Shown here piece after piece: positions 12,501 to 21,700 of a stretch of DNA of 64,000 bases (its first letter is position 1; each line of letters opens with the position of its first letter). This stretch comes from Edaphochlamys debaryana (lineage: Eukaryota; Chlorophyta; Chlorophyceae; Chlamydomonadales). The stretch lies in contig JAEHOE010000259.1 in NCBI GenBank assembly GCA_016858145.1, positions 1 to 64,000 on the forward strand. The letters are read 5' to 3'. The notes beneath the pieces are model-generated. The model was not told where the DNA came from. It saw only the letters and a list, made by a program, of their open reading frames with translations, and ran no database searches. A program made the translations under genes and the position numbers.

Positions 12501-15500
12501 CCTTCCCTGACCATCCCTCCCCGGCGACACACTCTGTCAGCCCACGCCCACGCCCCTCATCCCCCGTCAGCCAGCAGCCACACACTAACCCCCTCCCCCC
12601 TCCCCCCTCTTCCCCCCCTACTCACGCCTCCAGCGCGCTCCTCTGCGCCAGCACCTGCTGCAGGCTGGAGCGGATGGAGCTCACCAGCAGCCCCAGGTGC
12701 GAGCGGGGGGGCGGGGCCGCGGCGCCGGCCAGCGCGAACGACAGCCCGCGGCGGGGGGACAGCAGCGCGGAGCGGTCTGGGGGGTGGTGTGGAGGTGTGG
12801 AGGGGAGGTGGGGGAGGGGGGATGAAGGTGAGGTGCCGGTATCAGTGTCGGCGGCGCACGCCCGTGAGAGGAAAGCTCGAGCTAAAGCTGGTCAAGGGAG
12901 CAGGCAGGGCCCCGGACTCGGGCCCAGGAAGTGCTTGGGGCGTGGGGTCACCATTACACAATACGAGCGAGGGAGACCGGAAGGAGCGAGGGAGACCGGA
13001 AGCAATGCTTGGCGCAGACGGCCCCTGTTCCCAGGCGCCACTGCAACCCTCGCCCACCACCAGCGGCCGCGGGTTCCCTCCCCTGAGAGGACGCACGCCT
13101 GCCCTGCCCCCCTCCCCCCCCCCCCCTCCCCCGCCCCCCCCCGCCCCAGACGCACCGGCCTCATCCACGCCGCTGGCCGCCGTGACCCCCGGCAGCGACA
13201 CCGCTGACGTGGCGTACGGCAGCGAGCCCGTACCGCCGCCGCCGCCGCCCGCCGCCGCCGCCGCCACCTCGCGGGTGGCGGAGCGCGTGAAGGCGCGGGG
13301 CGTGGCGGTGGTGGATAGGGCCACTGCGGTGGGGTGCAGGTGTTTCAGGTGCAGGGTTTAATTGCATAATAATCCGGTGCTGCCAGTGCGTGAAGCCGTG
13401 AAGCAATACGTGCCCTCGTAAGCCAAGCAGCCCAAAACGAAGCAACAGCAACAGAAACCGTCGCGACCGGAGCGCACCTGCGGTGGGGTGCAGGTGTGTG
13501 TCGTGGAGGCAGGCCCACTCCTCGGCCAGGTCGGAGGCGCAGGAGAGGGCGGCGAACTGGGAGGCGGACTCGCCGGCGGGGGGCGGCCCGCCGCCGGGGG
13601 AGGCGGCGGCGGCGGCGGCGGCGGAAGCAGCGGCGGCGGCGGCCGCTAGGGGGGATGCCGAGGCCGTGAGCAGCGCTTGGAGGGGCCATTGGGCCAGCTG
13701 CGGAGAAGAGGGGCGGAAGGCAGCAGGCAGGGGAAGGCAGATTTGGGGTCAGCGCAGGGGAATGGATAAGCTGCGTCCCGGCCCCTCCCCTTCCCCCTCG
13801 CCGCTCCTCCCCCATCCGCCCTCCCCGAGCCGCCCGCCCCAGGCTGTGCCTTTCCCCTTGCCCTTCCTCCCTCCTCCCCCCGCCTCCTCCACCCCCTCCC
13901 ACCCCTCCCTCCCCCCGCCGCTCACCCGTATCACCTCCGCCGCCCCCCCCAGTGCCGCCTCCAGCAGGGCCTCAGGCAGGGGCTCCCTCGAGACCAGGTA
14001 AGCACCCAACACCGGCCCAGACCCCACACCCAGCCCCGAGCCGTTGGGGCTGCTCATGGCGGGAGCCGGGGCCCCACTGGGCCCCTGCGGGCCCGGGCCT
14101 GGGCCTGGGCCTGGGCCCAGGGCCGGGCCCAGGGCCACCACGATGGAGCCCACGTCCCCCGCGCCGCTGCGGTGAAGCAGGGCCGTGTCGCGGCCGCGGT
14201 TGGTCTCGTCCTGCGTGGCGGGGAGCACCCGGGGGCGAGCGGCAATGCGCATGGGAATGCGTGGGAGTATGGGCAAGGGAGTGACAAGCGAGCGTGCAAC
14301 CGTCCTCTGTGTGTGTGGGGGAGGGAGGTAGCTGGCGGGGCGGGGCGTATGAGCAGGGGGGCGTACAGAAGGCGGCAGGCGCGCTCATGCGGGCCCTCAA
14401 GCGTCGTACGCGTCCCATGTCGTACAGCACTTGTCGTACATAGGCGCACACGCACGCACCAGCATGTACTCTGACGCGTTGGCGATGAGGGCGCCTCCAT
14501 AGGCCCTCGCGTACCTGCTGCCCTCCACGCCCAGGAGCAGCTGGGCGGGAGGGGGCGGGGGGGGGTGGGGTGAAAGCAGGGCGTTTGTCGCTCATGGGGA
14601 TCGCCGGGAAACAGGGCACGCCGCGGCACGTTGCACGCCCCTGCTAGTAGCACCGCCCTCAGTGCAACCAACACCCTCGCTGCACGAGCGTGTGGTGCCC
14701 ACCGCCCCTACCCCCACCAGAGGGACCCACAACGTCCCCCCAACATCCCTGCCAACCACGCCCGCCCGCACCCCTACCCCAGCAGCCCTCCCACCCCTTC
14801 CGCACCCCCACCCCCCTCGGCCCCCACCCACCTGCTGCACGAGCGTGTGGTGCAGGTGCGCGATGTGCGCCCGCACGCCGCTGGGGGCGCGCGCCAGTGC
14901 GTGCTCCGAGCCGTCCACCAGTCCGGGGGGCGCCGCTTGGGAGGAGAGCACGCGAGCGGGGCTGGGGTCGGGGCCCGAGATGGCACGCGTCTCCCTGCAC
15001 ACGGGGCGCAGCCGGGGAGGGCGGGGGGGTGAGGGGTGAAAGGAAGAGACCAGGGACAGAGGCCCTCTCGGGGAGCAGACGGGGGCGGCCCTGCAGCTTC
15101 TGGCACACTGGGCCGGCGGAGCTACCCGCCCTTGACGGCTCGAGGCTCCCCGGCTCCGGTGGCTCCCGCCCCGCCCTTGCACGACGTCGTTCCCCCCGCA
15201 CGTGCGCACGTGCGCCCCCTCCCATGCGCCTCCACGCCTGCCCCCGCAATGGCCCAGCGGCTTCCCCGAGGGCCCTGCTCACCCCTCGGGTCGGACGGCG
15301 CCCGGCCCCTCCTTGCCCAGGGCGTCTGGCGCGGAGCCGCAGGTGGGAATGAGGCTCGACGCCGCGCCCGCCCCAGCCTCAGCCGCCGAGGCCGGGGCGG
15401 GCCCTGCCACTGGGGCCCCCGCCCCTCCACCTCCTCCGCCCGTCGCCCCCGGCGCCGCCCCCGCCCCCGCGCCCGCGCCCCCCGCTGGGTCCGTGAAGAT

Positions 15501-17369
15501 GGCGGCGGTGGCCCCCGTGCGGTGCAGCAGCAGCGGCAGGGCGGTGAAAGGCATGCAGGTAAGCCTGGGGGCAGGGGTGGGCGGGTGGGGGAGGAGGCAG
15601 AGGGCAAGGGGGTGGCGGAAGAGACTGAGAGGAGGTCCGGATGTCTACGGGGGGAAGTCGGGATACACGTGTATGGTTCCCTTCCCGCACACACGGCCGT
15701 ACACTGCCGTACACTGCCATCTCGCGATCTGCTGCTTGGGTTCGCGCTACGGACCACGGCGCTCGTCACTGATTGCGCGTGCCACAACCCGCTCGCCGCC
15801 AGCCTGTGGCTCCCATGCCACTCCTGCCCCCCCTGAACCCAGGCCCCCACTGCTCCCCCGCCTCCCCCTCCCTCCACCCAGGCCCCCCCACCTGACCGCC
15901 AGCTCCTGCATCCCCGCCACCAGCACCGCCGCCACTGCCGCCACGCAGCCGCACCGCTGCAGCGCCGCCACCGTGTCCACCGCCACCTGCTGGGCAGACA
16001 CCGCACCGCCCAGCGCCGCCCAGCGGGCCGGCAGCGCGGCACCAGCACCGCTGGCGCCCGCCCCGGCCCCTGCCGCCGCCGCTGCGTGGTTGGCAGCCGG
16101 CGCGGGCCCGGCGGAGGCCGCCAGCCCAACGCCGCCGATGGCGGGAGCGGTGCAGAGGCCGCAGGCGACGGAGACCACGGGGGCGAGGAGCAGGAGGTCG
16201 GGCACGTGGGCGGGGAGCCAGTTGGGCACGGGGACGGGGCCCCCTGGCCCCGTGCCGCCGCCAGCGCCGGCGCCGGCGCGGCCCCCCACGCACAGCTGCA
16301 GCGCCCCCGCCAGCGCGCCGCCCGCCCGCAGCGGCAGCAGGGCAAAGTGCTGCACCCCCGCCGCCGCCGCCAGCTGCCGCCAGTCCTGCGGGCCACCGCC
16401 TGGGCCCGGCCCGGCGCCTGGGCCTGACGAGGCGGCGGCCGCCCGTGCCCCTGCGTGTGCGGAGGCGCCCAGGCTGCCGGGGCCGTTGGCGGGACCGGCG
16501 CCAGTCGCATTCCATAGGAGGGGCGCCTGTGAACGTGGCGGGGAGAATCGCAACCGAGTTTGAGACAGAGCGATGGCATGGGTTTTGACCCGTGCACAAC
16601 AGAGGTGGAGTAGAGAAGAGAGGGCAGTGGTAGTTACACGAGCAGTCTCGCTCTGAGCCATGGCCGTACCTCGCTAGACGACAGCCGTTGAAGGGAACTC
16701 TCCTCCGCGGGAGAGGCGCTGAGGGATGCGGTCAGGCCGCAGGGTTGGAGCCCGCGCAGGGCACCCCCGCTTGCTAGGCACACCGCTGCCGACCTGTCTA
16801 ACGCAAACGCCCATACCGTGACCTGCGTGTGGCGGAGAGAGGTGCTTGGTTGGGCGACCAAGGAGGAGAAGGGTTGCAAAGACCCCGCGGGGTGCCCTGT
16901 GTGCACCCCTTGCGGCCGCGCAGCAGGGACCTACCAGGGAACAGCCCAACCCGTCTGCCAACACGCTGGCGCAGCGAGAAGTCCTTTGCAGCCAGCTGGA
17001 TCCAGCGCTGTCGCCCAGGCGCACCGCGAGGTCGGCGAGTGCCTGCAGAAAAAGTTGATTGGTTCGACCGTCGCGTTACCGCCGGGCCATCGGCACACGA
17101 CACACGACACAACAGGTTCAATGCCAGCTCGGGGCTGCAGCTCTTGCCTGGCGCTCCTGGCCCCACGGCGCTGCAGGAGTGGACCTATCAGCCGAGAGCG
17201 CCCTCTCCACAACGACTGGCGCCTTTTCCGCTGCAGCTGGTGCGTGTTGAGGCGCTTTTAGCTCCTCTTGCTTGGGTTCTGGGGCGGCGACCGCGCCATG
17301 CCTCTCGACTTCATCGCCACGGCTCCCCCCTCCTCGCGGACTACCGCCAAAGCAGCGAAAGAAGCTCAT
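9501..17369 (-). CDS. GAF-like sensor Ser/Thr protein kinase (TKL-like)
   Basis: Minus-strand exons: 17369-17148, 17042-16935, 16822-16670, 16526-15892, 15564-15283, 14994-14832, 14540-14460, 14210-13926, 13697-13478, 13323-13156, 12776-12626, 12392-12281, 12118-11988, 11738-11527, 11341-11277, 11056-10919, 10618-10453, 10052-9923, 9627-9501 (stop TAG). They total 3549 nt, 1182 aa. The start gives MSFFRCFGG. Residues about 75-720 are Ala/Gly-rich with GAF-like strands (FALLPLRAGGALAGALQLCV; GATAAIFTD). The kinase domain is at about 835-1175: glycine loop GQGGQGVVF, VAVK Lys860, HCDLKPSN with Asp1021, DFG at 1045-1047, APE at 1078-1080. DLKPSN indicates Ser/Thr specificity and the catalytic residues are intact, so it should phosphorylate proteins. 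HRD is changed to HCD. The GAF assignment is weaker than the kinase call; the ligand is unknown. Confidence 0.82.
11057..11276 (-). other. GC-AG intron inside the kinase domain
   Basis: On the minus strand this intron begins gcaagc after a codon for Gln and ends ctcag before Lys-Ile-Tyr. Only this donor joins EAAQPDMQ to KIYTTLMEIALALRHMH in phase. Intron 1 of the same gene (17147-17043) also appears to use a GC donor (gcaaga). Confidence 0.7.
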
Positions 17370-19981
17370 GAGGCTTTACGCTTTCCATCTCGTCATCTTG
17401 TGCGCTGCAGCTGCCGGCATTATGTGGATGTCCAGGTGTTTTGCGCAAGTTTCTGTCCCCTTGCCGTCGGTATGCGATAGTGGTGGTACCAATAACAGTA
17501 TGGCTGTATCAGCAGGCCATGCGCAGGTTGCTCGCGCGGGTGCCCTCCTACAGGCCGGCCCGCCGTGGAGCCCCTGTCACGGTTTCTCTGCTCGAAAGCG
17601 GGGCAGCCGGTGCCAACGCTAAAACACCACTTGCGCAGCATACTGCATCGCCAGCAATCGATGCGGAAGTACTGCGCCGGTAACTCCGCAAACCGGTCCG
17701 ACAGAACTCCCCCTGCGTGCTCACCTTGTCTTCCCTGGCGGCCCCCTCCGCCCCCGAGCCTCCCTCCCGTTGCCAGTGCCGCCTCCTGATACCGCCAATA
17801 TTCCAAGGAGTGAGCTGACAGATTAGGGTGCAAGGAGCAGGTGGAAGGTGGGAAAGGGGTTATTATGGACAACGGGGCGAAGTGCCGCGGTGACGGGCGT
17901 CGCATGATGTTGGCCGACGCAGAACGCCTGTTCCTGTGAACGGGGGACCCTTCCGCCGCAAGGCTTCCGGGTTGAAAGTGCTATCCTAGTGTAGCCCCGG
18001 GTTGCGCATGGCGGTGCACCGAGCGGGGCTGGCTTGCGAGCTCCACAGAAGGAAAGCCCTGAGAGAAGCCCCGCTTACCTCGTCTGTTACCTGTGCGCCG
18101 CTGCTGTGCGTCCTCCGCTCCTGGCCCGCCATCGCCCGAGCCCGTTCGCGCGCGGCGCGCGGGCGTGGGCCGCATCCCGGGAAAGGGCTAAGGGGTTCCC
18201 CTCTGCACCCACCTGCTGTGCTTGTGGATGCACGTGGAGAGGTGAACACTTGGCTCACTCCAGTAGGTCCGTCAAGGGGATGAAGCCGTCCATCCCTCGT
18301 GCACACGCCGGCTCCGCCAGTCACCCGGGCATGTTTGTGCGAAAGTTTGGGCCTTGGGAGAAGGAAAGAGTGACTGCGCGGCCTGTCTCGCACATCACTT
18401 GCGCACTCCGAAGCCTCAGCTGCGCGAAGCGGGTGCTTTGGGCACGGGGGCAGTCCGCTTCCCACGCATTCCGCACGCCCTCCCAAAGACTGGGGTCAGT
18501 GGCAGTGATCCACCGCAAAAACGGTGGTGAGCCCGCCCATACGCCCATCTTGGACCGCAGTCCAGCCAGCCCGGGTTAAAAGCAAAGTGCAATTCAGTGC
18601 GTGTTGATATCAGTGTGCCAGCTCGGGTTGGTGGGGACGCTGATGTATAGCCAGCCCCGCCCGGGCCAGCATACCACCTGTCCAGCCCCTGGCCCTGGTT
18701 CGACGCCCTCCAGCCCCATCGGTCGCCATCCTGGGGCACGGGTAGCTGCCAGAAGGCCTGGTCGTTGGTCCAAAGAGTCCGGCAAGCGTCTCCAACATGC
18801 TCATCGTCTCAGCCTCGGGGCCGGGACTGGGAATGGGGATATGCGTGCAGGCACGATGCAAAGCACTTGCGGCGCCCTCCTGGGACAAGCAAGGAAGACG
18901 CCTCGGCTGGGGGTCCTCACGGGTCCTGCTAACCAGGTCCTGTTTACCCCGGGCGGATGGCTGACTCGTATCCTGGCATGGCATGTAACACCTGCATATC
19001 TGTATCTTGCGGGCGGCGCCGCGTGGCCTCCTCGGGACCCCGTCCCGCCTCCGTCCTCCGCCAGCGTCACCGCCCGGAGGTTGCCCCACGCTCCCCGGCA
19101 TGTCGACACTGGGCTGAGGCAATGCCAGGAAGAGGCTGGTTTTCGTGTCCCAATCCTGCATGCGGGCTGGTTGTGGAGAGAGTTGAGGACTCGAACATTG
19201 GGCCCCCTGGGGGTGACCACGGGGCTCAGCCCTTTTCCTGCCTTCGGGCAGCCACCCTTGTCGTGTCCGAAGGCGACAAAGCTCCGGGGATGCAGGGGCC
19301 TAGCGGTGGAGGCCGTGAAGAGGGGTGAAGGCGGTCACGACCGCAGCCGACAGCAGGATGCACCAGGAGGCCGCGAAGAGCCGAACCCCTGGATGCGCCG
19401 TTGTAGGGCCATAGGGGCCGTCTACCATCCTCCCTACCCGCACCCGCTACCACCCGCGTGCCGCTGCCACCTTCCCCCGCCGCGGTGGAGTATGGAGGCC
19501 CCGCAAGTCCTCGTCGACTCCGCTCCGGCAGGCAGCAGCTGCGGCCACAATCCCACGTGGGCAGTACAGCCCAACTGCATAGTGGGGATGAAGCCTGCGC
19601 ACCGGTAGCCCTACGGGCGTGCACGTCAATGTGTTGCAGCAGCGTAAGGTTGGGGCCTGTTGGTGATCCGTGCTATCGGGCGTTGGCCGGAGGTGCGGGC
19701 CGGTCGGAGAACAGCAATGCTCCTCAGGCGCCATGGGTATTATACGTGTGTGTTTATTGTTTAGTGTGGCGTGTGTGCGGAATACCGGTATGGGTACTCG
19801 CTGGTCATATCGACCCAGGGCAGTATGCGCACAGCTGCAGGGGTTGGCACGTCCCTCCACTCAACCCCCCCCTTGCCGAGCACGAGGGGCTTGCGGACAA
19901 GCTTGGCTCCTGCCCCTGCTGCGCTGGTCCCAACCCCCCGCTTGCCTTGCACCCCAGCTTGGCCAGCTCCTGCCTACGTGA
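17370..19981. other. Gene-poor region upstream of the kinase gene
   Basis: This stretch contains the 5' flank of the minus-strand kinase gene. Its composition is less GC-extreme than the exons around it. Open frames exist, the longest 18601-19608 (+), but none shows a recognisable domain, splice pattern or hydrophobic layout that I would defend as a gene. Confidence 0.45.
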
Positions 19982-20053
19982 TTGGTCACAGCAGGTTGGT
20001 CACAGGTGCTGGTTGGTCACAGCTGGTTGGTCACAGCTGGTTGGTCACAGCTG

Positions 20054-20266
20054 GTGAGACGGTCACAGGCACGTCAGGGATACGGTCCGTGCTCGGCGCT
20101 GCCCTTATAACGAGACGGTCACAGCTGGTTGGTCACAGGTGCTGGTTGGTCACAGGTGCTGGTTGGTCACAGGTGCTGGTTGGTCACAGCTGGTTGGTCA
20201 CAGCTGGTGAGACGGTCACAGGCACGTCAGGGATACGGTCCGTGCTCGGCGCTGCCCTTATAACGA
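20054..20266 (+). repeat. Direct repeat of a 56-bp block within the left arm
   Basis: A block beginning gagacggtcacaggcacgtc and ending cgctgcccttataac occurs at about 20054-20109 and again at 20210-20265, a 156-bp spacing. The copies look identical by eye and are separated by the ggttggtcacag minisatellite, so the arm has a higher-order structure. Confidence 0.8.
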
Positions 20267-20479
20267 GACGGTCACAGCTGGTTGGTCACAGGTGCTGGTT
20301 GGTCACAGGTGCTGGTTGGTCACAGGTGCTGGTTGGTCACAGGTGCTGGTTGGTCACAGCTGGTTGGTCACAGCTGGTTGGTCACAGCTGGTGAGACGGT
20401 CACAGGTGCTGGTTGGTCACAGCGGGCGAGACCGTCACAGCACAAGACTTACACGAAGCAGCTTGGCTCCGCTCACTGG

Positions 20480-20943
20480 AAGATGCCCCGGCGGCACCTT
20501 CGGCGCTGTGAGCATGGCCGCCAGGCTCGCCGCCCTGGTCGCGGAGGTGGTGCTGGCCGAGTGCAGCGAGTGCGACGCGGAGGGCCCCAAGGGCAGGCGG
20601 TGCAAGAAGGACAGCGAGGGCAGGCAGTGCGGCGGCACCTTCGGCGCTGTGAGCCCGGCCGCCAAGCGGGCGGCCTCGGTCGCGGAGGGGGGGCTGGCCG
20701 AGTGCGGCAGGTGCGGCGCGGAGGGCCCCAAGGGCAGGCAGTGCAAGAAGGACAGCGAGGGCAGGCAGTGCGGCGGCACCTTCGGCGCTGTGAGCCCGGC
20801 CGCCAAGCGGGCGGCCTCGGTCGCGGAGGGGGGGCTGGCCGAGTGCGGCAGGTGCGGCGCGGAGGGCCCCAAGGGCAGGCAGTGCAAGAAGGACAGCGAG
20901 GGCAGGCAGTGCGGCGGCACCTTCGGCGCTGTGAGCCTGGCCG
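20480..20943 (+). repeat. 141-bp tandem repeat (about 3.3 units)
   Basis: Units start at about 20480, 20621, 20762 and 20903 (last partial). The period is exactly 141 bp, 47 codons. Units 2 and 3 look identical; unit 1 is diverged by substitutions without frame change. Each begins with ggcggcaccttcggcgctgt. Confidence 0.9.
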
Positions 20944-20972
20944 AGGGCAAGCGGCCCCGAGGCGGTTCGTGA
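20514..20972 (+). CDS. Hypothetical Cys-rich repeat protein in the foldback-like loop
   Basis: The open frame from ATG 20514 encodes 152 aa made of 47-residue repeats with a conserved segment AECGRCGAEGPKGRQCKKDS and the recurring GGTFGAVSPAAKRAASVAEG. The Cys spacing CxxC-x9-C-x8-C could suggest metal binding, but I recognise no family. Because the repeat length is divisible by three, other frames on both strands also stay open, so openness alone is weak evidence. It may be a passenger ORF of the element or not translated at all. Confidence 0.25.
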   Translation: MAARLAALVAEVVLAECSECDAEGPKGRRCKKDSEGRQCGGTFGAVSPAAKRAASVAEGGLAECGRCGAEGPKGRQCKKDSEGRQCGGTFGAVSPAAKRAASVAEGGLAECGRCGAEGPKGRQCKKDSEGRQCGGTFGAVSLAEGKRPRGGS

Positions 20973-21243
20973 AGGGGGAGGCGGTGCCAGGAGGCCTGCT
21001 GTCGTCGTCTCGCTGTGTTGTGTGTTTGGCTCCAGCGGGGGGCTCCTGTTGAACAGCCAATGTATGTTTTTGAGGGCGGCTGTAGAGGTCGGTTGGTGGC
21101 CACGAGCGTGTGTGGCCCGGTTGCACCCCCCCGCAAGTGTAAAGTCTTGTGCTGTGACGGTCTCGCCCGCTGTGACCAACCAGCACCTGTGACCAACCAG
21201 CACCTGTGACCAACCAGCACCTGTGACCAACCAGCTGTGACAG

Positions 21244-21700
21244 GTAGCGCGGCGGGGCGGAGGGTGGTAGGGGCAGGTTAAGCACGGGCTCGGGTCTCGG
21301 GTCCGTGGTCGGGCCTCTCCGTGGCGTCTTGGACCAGAGAGTGCAGTCGGCAAGAAGTCGAAGGTATGTCATACCCGTCGGCATAGCGGCGGCGTTGGGA
21401 AGAAGCGGGGGCGATGGGAGGCCAGGCACGTAAGGGGCTTTGTGTGACGACTCGTGTGGACTCGTGACTTGGTGCGCTGGGGGCTGGGCGCCTACGAGCG
21501 GTGAACACAGGCGTTGTGCCACGACACACTTGCTACGGACTGTGTTCTCGGGGCCAGGACGGGCTTTCACTTCTTCCCAGGCACCAATGTACAGGTACGG
21601 CATGTGTGTGCAGTACGGCAGTCGCGGCTCCTTTTGGGGCCTCTGCCTTGACTGCGCGACATACTCTTATCTCTCCCTTTCCTCCTCAACGCTAGCAACA
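21244..21700 (+). promoter_or_regulatory. 5' flank and probable promoter/5'UTR of NAP1
   Basis: This 457-nt interval lies between the foldback-like right arm and the NAP1 start codon. It ends in a pyrimidine-rich tract and gcaacaATGG, a reasonable start context. I see no clear TATA box. The repeat element sits within 0.5 kb of the start and could affect transcription. Confidence 0.35.

Larger units (their letters stand above)
19982..21243. mobile_element. Foldback-like element with minisatellite inverted arms
   Basis: The left arm (about 19982-20454) is built of tandem ggttggtcacag and ggtgctggttggtcac units. The right arm (21137-21243) is the same material inverted (ctgtgaccaaccagcacc units). 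The inner arm ends are near-perfect complements: left agcgggcgagaccgtcacag then cacaagacttacac at about 20421-20454; right gtgtaaagtcttgtg then ctgtgacggtctcgcccgct from 21137. A 682-bp loop lies between. Long inverted arms made of tandem repeats are the hallmark of Foldback/Galileo-type transposons. No transposase is visible, so it would be non-autonomous. I could not define a target-site duplication. Confidence 0.55.

Noticed and set aside
17272..17683. Plus-strand frames with a hydrophobic stretch near 17368 (AFHLVILCAAAAGIMWM)
   Set aside because: It overlaps the kinase first exon in antisense, breaks frame before the next hydrophobic stretch, and matches no family I know.
18601..19608. 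335-codon open frame on the plus strand
   Set aside because: No recognisable domain, no splice structure and an overlapping long frame on the other strand; GC-rich DNA makes such frames common.
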